Shown here: piece by piece, positions 46,032-54,792 of the stretch
Position numbering within the stretch: the first letter of the stretch is position 1
Layout: every line of letters starts with the position of its first letter
NCBI GenBank assembly: GCA_965229505.1
Contig: OZ245881.1
Span: 682,001-746,000, forward strand
DNA length: 64,000 nt
Reading direction: 5' to 3'
Source of the DNA: UBA6059 sp040219045
GTDB taxonomy: Bacteria > Bacteroidota > Bacteroidia > Cytophagales > Cyclobacteriaceae
Made by a program: the position numbers and the translations under genes
The notes under the pieces: model-generated
What the model was told of the DNA's origin: nothing
What the model saw: the letters and a program-made list of their open reading frames with translations, nothing else
Database searches by the model: none

Positions 46032-48410
46032 ATGCTGAAAAACATAATCCTCACTTCCGTAAGATCTTTAATGAAGAATAAGACCACATTTTTACTCAAT
46101 CTCCTGGCGCTTGCCATAGGCATCTCCGCCTGTATGGTGGCTTACCTGCACATAGATTATGAGCTGAGTTTTGATCAATTTCATAGCAAGAAGGATCGAA
46201 TCTACAGAGTCGTTACAGGCAATGTTGCCACTGGAAACGGGTGGGTGAAAGTATCTGCACCTATAGCTCCCAAAATCCAATCAGAACTTCCAGAAGTAGA
46301 GTCCTTCACACGATTGACCAAGTTCAGCTACAATCCCAAAGTAGGCGTCAAATACGGCCAGGAAGTGTACAATGAAGCCAATGTTTATCTGGCTGATCCC
46401 GCACTTTTTTCGATTTTCGATTTTGAAATCATAGCCGGAAGTGCTTCTGCAAATCCCGCTCCAAATACTGTACTTATTTCAGAAGAAGTCGCCGCAAAAT
46501 ATGGTAGTGATGAAGCACTCATCGGGGAAAAAATCACCATCGATGGGCGGATGGATTTCAGCATAGCCGGAATTTTCAAGAAACTGAATTCAAACAGCCA
46601 TTTTGATCTTGACTTTATAGTGCCTTTTGAAAATCTGGAAGCGGCAAAGCCGGGCACGAGCCTCAGTGGCAATTGGGGACAGTTCAACTACTTCACCTAT
46701 ATCCTGCTGCGTGAAGGAGCAGATGCCAGGCAAGCTGAGCTTAAGCTCACTGAGATCCTCGTAGAATATGGAGACAATGAAAGTCTGAAGTTTGAAAACT
46801 TAAGGCTGCAGGCACTGGCTGACATTCATTTTCAAGCTAATAGAGGAAACCTAAAACCTGCCTACAATACCCGCTATCTTCAAATCTATAGTGGTATTGC
46901 GCTAGCTGTGCTGATTATTTCATTCATCAATTTCATCAATCTCAATATTGCCGGCTCGATGAAAAGAATAAAGGAAGTGGGTGTTCGTAAAGTCCTTGGC
47001 GCTTCACGTCCGCAGCTCATAGTACAGTTCGTTTCTGAAAGTACTATCACAGCCGCTTTGTCCTCCATGCTTGCTGTTATACTGACAGTCCTAGTACTTC
47101 CCTATACCAATGACATCATCGAGTCATATATGGTGCTCAACCTTGCTGACCCGGTGTTGATTTCAGGTATCATCCTGCTTATCATTTCCATTGCCCTTTT
47201 CTCAGGCCTCTACATTTCTATGTTCATGTTGTCATTTAGCCCCATCAATGCGGTCAAAGGTGCAGTCAAGATCGGCAACAAGGGTAAGCGATTCAAAGAG
47301 ATGCTGCTCACCACGCAATTTGCCGTGAGTTGCATACTGATTCTCTGTTCGGTATTTATCTATCGCCAACTGAATTTCATGAGGAATCAGGACATTGGAC
47401 TTGACCAAAATGGGATCATCACTTTGCAGCTCTATGATCAGAAGTCTCAACAAAACGCAAAGCCGCTCATCGATGAAATTCAAGGCATTGCTGGAGTAGA
47501 ACATATCTCAGCTTCCAGCTTCACTCCAGGAGCCGCCAACTGGCATCAAACCATCGACTGGGACAATCAAATGGAAGAGGTCAGTTGGAACCTCATTATT
47601 GGTGATAAGCACTTCATCGAGACATACGGCATAGAACTGAGCGAAGGTGATATTGAAAACATAAAGGCTATTTCCGATGGTGCGCGAGATACCTACGTCA
47701 TCAATGAAGCTGCCCTTGCGTCTACCGGTTGGGAACAGGGGCTGGGAAAAGCGATATCACCGTTTGGCAAAGACAGAAAATCACCCATTGCAGGAGTAGT
47801 TAAAGACTTTAATTACAAATCATTGCACAATGCCGTAGAGCCATGCGTTTTGGTCATCTCCAATGATCGTAACTACTCACAAGTCTCTATTAAATTTAAC
47901 ACTGATGATGTTTTCTCAATGGTGTCTGATATTGAAGGCGTATTCAATAACGTACTTCCCCAAACGCCATTTGAATATTCCTTTGCTGATGACGCGTTTG
48001 ATCGTTTGTACAAGGTAGAGCAACAGACAAGTCAGCTCGTGGGACTGTTGACCGGCATTGCAGTGCTCCTGGCGATGATGGGCGTCTACTCATTACTCAG
48101 CTATACGATCAAAGAGCGAACCAAAGAAATTGCTATTAGAAAAGTACTGGGGATCAAAATGCAGGAAACCATGTATATCCTCTCGAGAGACTACCTGAGA
48201 TTACTAATCATCGGCAATGTCATTGGGATACCGGTAACCTGGTATCTGATGGCCGGATGGCTGCAAAACTTCAGTTATCAAATCACACTGAGCTTTGTGA
48301 CATTTGCTGCTGTGGCACTTGCGACATTCCTGATCATTGTGATCGTGGCTGGATTGAAGGTTTTTCAAATCGAGAAGATTAACCCTGCTGAAGCTTTGCA
48401 TTATGAATAA
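46032..48410 (+). CDS. ABC transporter permease, FtsX/MacB type
   Basis: 792 residues. N-terminal helix (TTFLLNLLALAIGISACMVAYLHI), periplasmic domain, core helices (about 290-312, 338-360, 380-405) with VGVRKVLGASRPQLIVQFV, a second periplasmic domain, and C-terminal KERTKEIAIRKVLGIKMQ with three final helices. Divergent to the related permease at 43286, and followed by a LytTR regulator gene on the same strand, which probably governs or responds to it. ATPase partner not seen. Confidence 0.88.
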   Translation: MLKNIILTSVRSLMKNKTTFLLNLLALAIGISACMVAYLHIDYELSFDQFHSKKDRIYRVVTGNVATGNGWVKVSAPIAPKIQSELPEVESFTRLTKFSYNPKVGVKYGQEVYNEANVYLADPALFSIFDFEIIAGSASANPAPNTVLISEEVAAKYGSDEALIGEKITIDGRMDFSIAGIFKKLNSNSHFDLDFIVPFENLEAAKPGTSLSGNWGQFNYFTYILLREGADARQAELKLTEILVEYGDNESLKFENLRLQALADIHFQANRGNLKPAYNTRYLQIYSGIALAVLIISFINFINLNIAGSMKRIKEVGVRKVLGASRPQLIVQFVSESTITAALSSMLAVILTVLVLPYTNDIIESYMVLNLADPVLISGIILLIISIALFSGLYISMFMLSFSPINAVKGAVKIGNKGKRFKEMLLTTQFAVSCILILCSVFIYRQLNFMRNQDIGLDQNGIITLQLYDQKSQQNAKPLIDEIQGIAGVEHISASSFTPGAANWHQTIDWDNQMEEVSWNLIIGDKHFIETYGIELSEGDIENIKAISDGARDTYVINEAALASTGWEQGLGKAISPFGKDRKSPIAGVVKDFNYKSLHNAVEPCVLVISNDRNYSQVSIKFNTDDVFSMVSDIEGVFNNVLPQTPFEYSFADDAFDRLYKVEQQTSQLVGLLTGIAVLLAMMGVYSLLSYTIKERTKEIAIRKVLGIKMQETMYILSRDYLRLLIIGNVIGIPVTWYLMAGWLQNFSYQITLSFVTFAAVALATFLIIVIVAGLKVFQIEKINPAEALHYE

Positions 48411-48539
48411 AGGCACACATGACTGATTAAGCAATAATGCTTTTATCAGCTGTTTGCCACCTTCATTCAGGTAGGTTAATACGATTGAGGCCGTAACATC
48501 TATTGCCTGAATGCATCACTTCTTCTAAATTGGGAGTGG

Positions 48540-49373
48540 ATGCAGATGATCAAGGATGTAGTGCAGGTGCTAAACAAGCCCTTCCCGGAAATGGAACGGC
48601 TGACCTACTTCAAGCTGTTGATCTCACTCAGCCTGTTTGTCACCTTCTTCCTCTACATCTTCGAGCCTTTTGGCTTGTCCACTCTGGAGGAAAATCAGTT
48701 CCTCATCTGCCTGGGTTTTGGCAGCATGACTTTTGTCGGGGCGATGATCTACGACTTTATCTTCCATGTGATCCTGAGACTCAATAGCAACGCCGAGAAA
48801 TGGACCTACGGCAAATGGGTGGTGGACAATCTCGGTTATATGCTCTTCATCAGCCTTGCCAACTTCCTCTATGCGCGACTAGTGATTATTGGGTTCATCA
48901 ACTGGGAGTTTTTCCCACAGATGATCTACAGCACCTTCATGATTGGTATCATTCCACTGTTATCGATCGGAGCATGGACGCTGCTCAAGGGTGAAAAGAA
49001 GTACCAGACCATCGCTGAAGAAATCAATCAAAACCGAGCGGCTCCCAACACCAGAAACGCCGAGGGCGCTACCACATTGTTTGACATTCCCACTGACCGA
49101 ATCAGGTACGTAGAAGCGCTCCAGAACTACTCCAAAATTGGCTATATCACCCCCCAGGGTGCCCTCAAAGAAAAGATCGAACGGATCACGCTCAAGGACG
49201 TCCTCTCTGAGGCGGATGGCTCCCCTATCGTGAAATGTCACCGCTCCTACCTCGTCAACCGAGATGCTGTCATTACGGCTAGCGGCAATGCGCAAGGCCT
49301 TCTCCTCTCCCTTGCCGATTGCGATAAGGTCATTCCCGTTTCCAGGACTTGGGTAGCTGAGTTTAGAAGGTGA
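48540..49373 (+). CDS. Membrane-bound LytTR-type transcriptional regulator
   Basis: 277 residues. Four hydrophobic helices (near 24-42, 56-77, 92-117, 125-150) are followed by a LytTR DNA-binding domain at 180-277 (IPTDRIRYVEALQNYSKIGYI, ERITLKDVLSEADGSPIVKCHRSYLVN). The membrane part replaces the usual response-regulator receiver, so signal sensing and DNA binding share one chain. Downstream of an FtsX-type permease on the same strand, a context repeated in this phylum. Confidence 0.88.
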   Translation: MQMIKDVVQVLNKPFPEMERLTYFKLLISLSLFVTFFLYIFEPFGLSTLEENQFLICLGFGSMTFVGAMIYDFIFHVILRLNSNAEKWTYGKWVVDNLGYMLFISLANFLYARLVIIGFINWEFFPQMIYSTFMIGIIPLLSIGAWTLLKGEKKYQTIAEEINQNRAAPNTRNAEGATTLFDIPTDRIRYVEALQNYSKIGYITPQGALKEKIERITLKDVLSEADGSPIVKCHRSYLVNRDAVITASGNAQGLLLSLADCDKVIPVSRTWVAEFRR

Positions 49374-49445
49374 ACCCATGAATGAGCGTAAACTACGACT
49401 CTACTCAGGTTTACTTAGGAGAACCTCATTTTAAATTGTGAGGGT

Positions 49446-49661
49446 TCAATAATCATAAAGTCCTTGTCTGACTTCTTCGATTTCCTTTGTCAATTCATCT
49501 GGAGAAATCTCATCAGTACGGAAAGAGGTAAGAAGTTCCGTCAACTTTGATTCGATGGTTTCTTTCTCAAGTTCTCTTGAAAGCTCGATTTTTTGTTCAC
49601 CAGGCAAACCACGAACAAGTTCTAACAACTCCGGAAATGAAAGATTGGTCTTGGCATCCAT
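49446..49661 (-). CDS. Small antitoxin-like protein (VapB15-like)
   Basis: 71 residues. NLSFPELLELVRGLPGEQKIELSRELEKE is the start seen in small antitoxins paired with PIN-type toxins in Bacteroidota. The C-terminal helix (TEEISPDEL-like, EEVRQGLYDY) would wrap the toxin. No toxin gene follows: the downstream side runs within 72 bp into the convergent LytTR gene. A solitary antitoxin is inferred from similarity of pattern only. Confidence 0.5.
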   Translation of the reverse strand: MDAKTNLSFPELLELVRGLPGEQKIELSRELEKETIESKLTELLTSFRTDEISPDELTKEIEEVRQGLYDY

Positions 49662-49931
49662 ATTTTAAAGTTACGCAAAATCTAAACATTCGGTTCTCTA
49701 CAAAAGAGTCCAAATCAATACATATACGGGGCGAAATGAGTCTGATGATTTACAAATACTAAGTTGCCAAAACATTGAAGGCTTCAAAGTTTTGTATTTG
49801 ATCGCTGAAGAGTCAGAATTATAAGGCTGTCAACCAAGGCTTGCGAAGTGTTTAAAAACGGAGTTTACCCTTGTAAATGAGTATTTTAAACACAAGCGTA
49901 ACGCAGGTAGACGGTCTTATCACTGACTCAT

Positions 49932-50025
49932 TCGCCTTGCAGTTCGTCCCTGCCCCTTGCAAATCATCACTTTCCCCTTGTCATCCATCCCAGATCTTGC
50001 AGGCCGTCACTCCGTCTTTGCATCC
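49932..50025. repeat. Five phased TTGCA-type repeats in the amidohydrolase leader
   Basis: TTGCA or a close variant occurs at about 49937, 49957, 49978, 49997 and 50018, each followed by a pyrimidine-rich stretch with a TC about 10 bp later. The spacing is 19-21 bp. This lies 50-140 bp before the ATG at 50075. Confidence 0.5.
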
Positions 50026-50074
50026 CACCCAGCACCCACCCACATTTGGGTCAGATATCAAAACACGCAAGACT

Positions 50075-51616
50075 ATGAAAATGAAAAAATGGATCAAGTA
50101 TAGCCTCATCACAGTCGCAGTACTCATGGCAGCCGGATACTACACCATGGACAGAGACGGCAGGCGCATCTATGGAGCCCTCACCGAGCGCGTCGATCAT
50201 ACACAGTTTGTACCTAAGGAGGGGCCCTTCGCTATCGCAAATGTGAGCCTGCTGTCCGAGGATGGAGAAACCATGGTCCCCAACCAGACCATCTACATCA
50301 GAGACGGACTGATCGCAGCGATTGACAGTAGCCTGAATATTCCGGATGGCAACAGGGTAATCGACGGCACTGGTAAGTTCCTGATCCCAGGCCTGATCGA
50401 TTCGCATGTGCATCTCTTCCAGAGTCCCAACGACCTGCTGCTCTATCTCGCCAATGGCGTTACCCAGATCCGTGAGCTGATCGGTGAGGAAAATCACCTG
50501 CGGTGGAAGCAAGAGATCGAGGAAGGCCGCATCGGCCCGAGGATGTTTGTCGCCTCCCCGAGGCTTGGCACTTTCGGCACCATGGAGGGCGCTTTCATGA
50601 CCTGGTCGCAGGGCTACCGCAATGTACCTGCTGAAGAGGCCGTAGAGATCGTCCAGGAGCTTCACGATAGTGGCTATGACGGCCTCAAGATCTATAGCCA
50701 GCTTACCAAAGAGAGCTACCTCGCTATCGCGAAAAAAGCCTCGGAGCTCAACATGCCGATCTTTGGTCACATCCCATGGAGTCTGGAGATGGACGACATC
50801 TGGGAAAACGGCCAGAGCAGCGTCGCGCATTTCGAGGAGCTCATGAACGCCCTGCAGCGGGACTTTGACCCTAAAGCTGATGGCCACTTTGGCTCTTACT
50901 ACGGTCGTGAGGAAGAGTTCCTCCGGTATGTCACCGAGCGCAGCGACTACCTGGCGAAAAACCTCATCAAGCATGATATCGCAGTAAGCACGACCCTCTG
51001 GCTGACTGAGAGCTTTGTGAGACAGAAGTTCGAGCTGGAGCAGGTGCTACTAGAGGTAGAGCTGGAGTACCAAAACCCTGGCATCAGCGAATGGGTGGCC
51101 TATATACCTGGTGGGCTAGGGTGGCTGCCAGCGGTCAATCGCTACAAAATGAATGACAACCTCACCGACGAACGCAAAGCCAGCCACCTGAACTACTGGA
51201 CCACTTACGGCAAAGCCTGCAGCCTACTTGCCAAAGCGCTCTCTGATCGAGGTGTGCAGCTGATGGCCGGTACTGATGCTAACCTACCCCCTACGGTACC
51301 CGGCTTCTCCCTTCATGATGAGCTTGGGAGCCTCCACCATGTGGGCTTGTCCAGTGCTGAGGTACTTCGCTCCGCTACCGCCAATACTGCAGAGTGGCTC
51401 AAGCGCAACGCTGGCATCATCGCTACCGGCTATGATGCCGATCTTGTTCTGCTGGATTCGAACCCCTTAGCCGACATCTCCAATACCAAAGCCATCAACA
51501 CGGTCATTTCACGAGGGCGGATTTTTGACCGGAACCTACTCGATCAAATCCTGGCAGCTGTGAGGCGAGCCAACGACAACAGCCGCAAAGTGAATATTGA
51601 TCAGTACCTTGACTAA
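50075..51616 (+). CDS. Membrane-anchored amidohydrolase family metal-dependent hydrolase
   Basis: 513 residues from the ATG at 50075; the longer frame from 49877 runs through the repeat region and has no signal. An N-terminal anchor (WIKYSLITVAVLMAAGYY) precedes the amidohydrolase fold: VIDGTGKFLIPGLIDSHVHLF with His111/His113, later GHIPW (His232), VAHFEEL (His252) and the metal Asp401 in GTDANLPP. This is the imidazolonepropionase/prolidase-like branch, which hydrolyses cyclic amides or dipeptides. Substrate unknown. Confidence 0.85.
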   Translation: MKMKKWIKYSLITVAVLMAAGYYTMDRDGRRIYGALTERVDHTQFVPKEGPFAIANVSLLSEDGETMVPNQTIYIRDGLIAAIDSSLNIPDGNRVIDGTGKFLIPGLIDSHVHLFQSPNDLLLYLANGVTQIRELIGEENHLRWKQEIEEGRIGPRMFVASPRLGTFGTMEGAFMTWSQGYRNVPAEEAVEIVQELHDSGYDGLKIYSQLTKESYLAIAKKASELNMPIFGHIPWSLEMDDIWENGQSSVAHFEELMNALQRDFDPKADGHFGSYYGREEEFLRYVTERSDYLAKNLIKHDIAVSTTLWLTESFVRQKFELEQVLLEVELEYQNPGISEWVAYIPGGLGWLPAVNRYKMNDNLTDERKASHLNYWTTYGKACSLLAKALSDRGVQLMAGTDANLPPTVPGFSLHDELGSLHHVGLSSAEVLRSATANTAEWLKRNAGIIATGYDADLVLLDSNPLADISNTKAINTVISRGRIFDRNLLDQILAAVRRANDNSRKVNIDQYLD

Positions 51617-51850
51617 ATGGCTTTATGCTTTTTTTCACTTGTTGTATGGCCTAAGCGATTTAACTAAATTAGACAACCATGAAGAGTTCCTGTTATACGC
51701 GATAACAAACCTGCCTAGCCGGTTTATCCACCGGAGGTGGTCAGGAAGGCGACTACAAATACTTAACATCGGATATATCAATGAAAATCAGGATATTAGA
51801 AATTAATAGATTTAAAATCTATAAAGTAGATATCGGGGACGCCTAGTTGC

Positions 51851-51881
51851 GCACAGTGCGCGTTACATTAATGTTATCGCC
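51851..51881 (+). repeat. Stem-loop plus ATTAATGTTAT signature, copy 2 (attC-end-like)
   Basis: GCACAGTGCGCGTT then ACATTAATGTTATCGCC; the first part folds as GCGCAC-A-GTGCGC with the preceding bases. It aligns with 5081-5112 (26 of 31 positions, one gap). It marks the left border of the retron-like operon. Confidence 0.55.
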
Positions 51882-51948
51882 AATGTGTGCCTACTGTGGC
51901 TTAAAAAAATAAATATAGCATTTTTATTAACTATCAGGAATATATCAC

Positions 51949-51956
51949 TATCTTTG
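51949..51956 (+). promoter_or_regulatory. Probable promoter (-7 box) of the retron-like operon
   Basis: TATCTTTG matches the Bacteroidota -7 consensus TAnnTTTG exactly. The -33 region is T-rich but without a clear TTTG. Transcription would start near 51963, about 315 bp ahead of the first start codon, leaving a long untranslated leader. Confidence 0.5.
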
Positions 51957-52279
51957 TTTCATAGTTCTTTGAAACCATGTTTTGATGTCTAATTATTAAA
52001 TGGAGTGCATTTGATAGTCTGAAAGGGCAACCCGTATGGGTCACTTAACGGCACATCTCTTCATCTCTCGCCTATCACCACTGATACGATAGATTGATTT
52101 GATCAAGTCTGTTATGTATGTGGGTATCTTTTTTAAAGATATGACGCAGGAATATTTAAGTGAGTGTAACGAGAACATTGTTTACGCATTTAGTAATTAG
52201 TCTTTAATACACTTTGTGATTGGGTCATAATTGTAGTGACGCAGGACAATATCGTCCCATTATTTAAATATAAAGTCAC
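51957..52279 (+). ncRNA. Candidate retron msr-msd RNA / structured leader
   Basis: This ~320-nt stretch between the promoter-like box and the first gene has no coding frame. It holds several hairpins: ACCC-GTAT-GGGT (about 52029-52040), TTGAT-TTG-ATCAA (about 52095-52107), TATCTTT-TTT-AAAGATA (about 52125-52141) and GGAC-AATATC-GTCC (52244-52257). The 10-mer TGACGCAGGA occurs twice (52142-52151, 52237-52246). A retron RT needs such an RNA; the a1/a2 ends and branching guanosine were not identified, so the boundaries are inference. Confidence 0.4.
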
Positions 52280-52498
52280 ATGAGTAGATTAAAACAAAGT
52301 CAAAACATTGACAATTTGATTAGTTCAATTCAAACTGTCATCAAGAACCAGTGTTCTCTTTCAGAGAAGGATTTAATAGTCCTGAATGAGGCCAAAGTGA
52401 CTCTTGAAATGCTGAAGAAGAAAAAGGGCAAAACGAACGAACAAATTCTTAAGGAGATTGTGAAGGTTGTTGAATTACTTGCCAAGTTTTTTTCATGA
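52280..52498 (+). CDS. Small helical protein, first gene of the retron-like operon
   Basis: 72 residues, mostly helical and lysine-rich (DNLISSIQTVIKNQ, EAKVTLEMLKKKKGKTNEQILKEIVKVVELL). No recognised domain or membrane segment. The stop overlaps an in-frame ATG (52495) of the next frame by ATGA, suggesting translational coupling with the XRE regulator. It may be an accessory or effector of the reverse transcriptase. Not recognised. Confidence 0.65.
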   Translation: MSRLKQSQNIDNLISSIQTVIKNQCSLSEKDLIVLNEAKVTLEMLKKKKGKTNEQILKEIVKVVELLAKFFS

Positions 52499-52569
52499 TT
52501 TCGGCTTCAAGCAAACACTATGCAATTCATAAATCTGAACACTCCTTAAAATTTTTTCAATTTATAGTC

Positions 52570-52860
52570 ATGAATTTAGGAAACGTAATAAAAAGTATAA
52601 GAAAGCAAAAAGGCCAAACTCAAACTGAGTTTGCGACCTTATGTGGGATTACACAAACGTATTTATCTCAAATTGAGAGCAATTCAAAAGACCCGAATCT
52701 TTCGACATTAAAAACGATTAGTAATAATCTCGGTACACCATTGCCTATTCTGTTTTTTTTATCTCTAACTCAAGAAGATGTAGATCCAAGGAAAAGAGAG
52801 GCATTTGAAATAATAAGTCCCTCAGTAAAATCTCTTGTCAATGAATTCTTCGCTGTTTGA
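52570..52860 (+). CDS. XRE-family HTH protein of the retron-like operon
   Basis: 96 residues from the ATG at 52570, the usual XRE start (MNLGNVIKSIRKQKGQTQTE). The frame is also open from an ATG at 52495 that overlaps the previous stop, so a 121-residue form is possible. The HTH spans about 5-60 (FATLCGITQTYLSQIESNSK), with a helical tail. Its end overlaps the reverse-transcriptase start by 20 bases. In retrons with an HTH partner such a protein is taken to be effector or regulator; which is not decided by sequence. Confidence 0.85.
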   Translation: MNLGNVIKSIRKQKGQTQTEFATLCGITQTYLSQIESNSKDPNLSTLKTISNNLGTPLPILFFLSLTQEDVDPRKREAFEIISPSVKSLVNEFFAV

Positions 52861-53689
52861 AAAATCTCAATTCAAACTGTTTTGTTCAGAAATTGGATGC
52901 GATCCTAAGAAAGTTCATTTCATAGTCGATAACATTGATAGCTATTATAACGAATGGCTAGAGAAAAAACCTGACAAAAAAAATGGAGGCTTCAAAACCT
53001 TCGCAGATGGTACAATAAAAACAAGAGCTATCAGACCTTCCTTAAAAGAGTTGAAGTTCATTCATCAACGCATTAAGGATAGGATTCTTGTGCCTATTAA
53101 ACTTCCAAGACATATACATGGCGGAGTAAAAAAGAGAAGCAATATTTCAAATGCAAAGCCTCATCAAGGAAACAAATATCAATTTACAACTGACTTAAAA
53201 GAGTTCTATCCAAGTGTCAAACATGATAAAATTTTTGATACGTTCCTGAAACTTGGGTTTTCTAATCATTACAGTCATTGGGTAACAAAACTAACTTCGT
53301 GGAAATATGAATTACCACAAGGAACCCCAACTAGCACACATATATCAAATCTAGTTTTTCTGGAAACCGATTTCAGATTGATTGATTACTGCAATCAAAA
53401 TAACCTCACTTACACTAGGTATATTGATGATTTAACATTCTCATCTCAAACTTGTTTCAAGGAAAAATTGAACACACTTTTGGACATTGTAACCTCAGGT
53501 GGATTTAAGATTAGTTACAGAAAGACATTTTATGAAGGCAATCAAAATATTACTGGCATTGATGTTTTCAACAACTATATTGATGCTCCGAACCGGATAA
53601 AAGAAAAAGCAGAATTAGAGTTTACAAACAAATTAGAATATAAACCTTACTCAGTGTATGTTAACAATATCAGACGAACAAATAAATAA
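52841..53689 (+). CDS. Retron-type reverse transcriptase
   Basis: 282 residues from the ATG at 52841 (TTG at 52835 also in frame). The motifs in order are NAKPH (104-108, the NAxxH of retron RTs); TTDLKEFYPSV with catalytic Asp118; PQGTPTS (159-165, not the DGR-type motif); YIDDL with catalytic Asp196/Asp197; GGFKISYRKT; and NITGID (Thr238/Gly239), matching the VTG of region Y. There is no maturase X or endonuclease domain, so it is not a group II intron protein. The region after ITG is only ~44 residues, shorter than in many retrons. It is the last gene of a tight three-gene operon and overlaps the XRE gene. Confidence 0.88.
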   Translation: MNSSLFEKSQFKLFCSEIGCDPKKVHFIVDNIDSYYNEWLEKKPDKKNGGFKTFADGTIKTRAIRPSLKELKFIHQRIKDRILVPIKLPRHIHGGVKKRSNISNAKPHQGNKYQFTTDLKEFYPSVKHDKIFDTFLKLGFSNHYSHWVTKLTSWKYELPQGTPTSTHISNLVFLETDFRLIDYCNQNNLTYTRYIDDLTFSSQTCFKEKLNTLLDIVTSGGFKISYRKTFYEGNQNITGIDVFNNYIDAPNRIKEKAELEFTNKLEYKPYSVYVNNIRRTNK

Positions 53690-53697
53690 AAAAAGTC

Positions 53698-53814
53698 GAT
53701 AATCGAGCGGATGGCCGTAGACCATAAGACCTACGGTGCACCCCTCACAAGCTTGCGCTGAAGCTTCAGCATAGACGCCACCACTCAGCGTTCGGTTCTC
53801 GTACTTGGCGGTTC
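53698..53814. repeat. Structured intergenic repeat, copy 1
   Basis: The core 53755-53814 is 55/60 identical to 54863-54922, in the same orientation. Outlying blocks are also shared: ATAATCG...GATGGC at 53698-53715 against 54793-54810, and CTCAC near 53744. It contains a CCGTAG/CTACGG hairpin (53714-53735) and a 14-bp palindrome GCTGAAGCTTCAGC (53757-53770). It starts nine bases after the RT stop and ends about 150 bp before the CDGSH gene stop. Confidence 0.75.
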
Positions 53815-53965
53815 ACTGAATTTCAGGAATCGTTTTGCAGTAGTAAGAAACCATTGATTCATACCCTCTCCGCCTGAGTCTGGACAATGTGATAGTCGTG
53901 ACAGTATAGGACTTTGAGCAACCTCCCTCCTCTCGTCCTCGTTACTCCAACAATTTATCAGTAGC

Positions 53966-54631
53966 TTAACCTTTAATTCTGCCAGATTTTGTTTTCGCCC
54001 ACTCAGATCGCTCAGTTGATTCGTCAAAATGGTGGTACCAATGTGCACCACTACAAAAAGGCTTGTTTTTAGATTTACCACAGCGACATAGCGCGAACCT
54101 GTTTTGGTCTGCTCCCCCGAGCCACTTTTCATTTGAAAGTTTAACGCTCTTTAATACATATGGTCCATTTGGCGCAACGAAAATCGATGGACTTAAGGTT
54201 TTTGAGTGATCTTTAGAACCGCTTTCAGAGTGATAGTTTAATGCTCCCGATGGACATTTGTGGATAGTTTCTTGAATTTTTTCCTTCGATTCTGCATCTG
54301 GATCAGCAAACCCATTTTCTTTCTCACCAAATGTATCCGGGCTTCCGCCTGTACAATAGCCAGCATGGGCGCATATCCCTCTATTGTCATAGATTGTGAT
54401 CTTTTTCCCTTTATATTCATCGAGTCTATCTTCAACCCTATCTGCTTCTTTCTTATCTGAAAATCCTACAGCATTATGAGTGCCATCACAAAAAGGTTTG
54501 TTTCCTGATTCACCGCACCTACACAGGTATGATGTAATTGGAGCATCTAATTCTCCCTTTACAGTATGGAGCTTTGTAGCTCCCTCAAGTTTGTATGGCC
54601 CATTTTCAGTAGTCTCGATTTTAATACTCAT
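53966..54631 (-). CDS. CDGSH iron-sulfur protein with two CDGSH domains and a Fer4_19-like middle
   Basis: 221 residues. First CDGSH motif: CRCGESGNKPFCDGTH (Cys37, Cys39, Cys48, His52). Second: CRCGKSKNKPFCSGAH (Cys182, Cys184, Cys193, His197). Between them, IYDNRGICAHAGYC (Cys87, Cys93) and HKCPSGAL (Cys126) match the divergent 4Fe-4S mono-cluster domain. The protein is a soluble redox or Fe-S-handling protein. It lies on the opposite strand to the retron operon, between two copies of the intergenic repeat, which suggests it is cassette cargo. Confidence 0.88.
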   Translation of the reverse strand: MSIKIETTENGPYKLEGATKLHTVKGELDAPITSYLCRCGESGNKPFCDGTHNAVGFSDKKEADRVEDRLDEYKGKKITIYDNRGICAHAGYCTGGSPDTFGEKENGFADPDAESKEKIQETIHKCPSGALNYHSESGSKDHSKTLSPSIFVAPNGPYVLKSVKLSNEKWLGGADQNRFALCRCGKSKNKPFCSGAHWYHHFDESTERSEWAKTKSGRIKG

Positions 54632-54792
54632 AATTCCAACTGGATATATTTCACATAGCTTATAGACTTCTCATCGATCTTAATAAGTATCATAGCTTAG
54701 ATTAAGACGTGTGACTCTAATAAAAATACGTTATTTATTAAGCAATTACCTTTGACGAGGAAGATAAAGTAATCAGTAAACAAATGACGAAA

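Noticed and set aside
50051..50974. Long antisense frame (307 codons) opposite the amidohydrolase
   Set aside because: It mirrors the codon bias of the real gene on the other strand, lacks a start context or recognisable domain, and overlaps conserved metal-binding segments.
52841..53689. Group II intron maturase or DGR reverse transcriptase
   Set aside because: No domain X or endonuclease region follows the RT core. The PQGTPTS motif is not the DGR type, no template/variable repeat is seen, and NAxxH and ITG point to a retron.
53785..54132. 115-codon minus-strand frame overlapping the CDGSH gene end and repeat copy 1
   Set aside because: Its reading shares the repeat core and the true gene's 3' end in another frame; no independent evidence.
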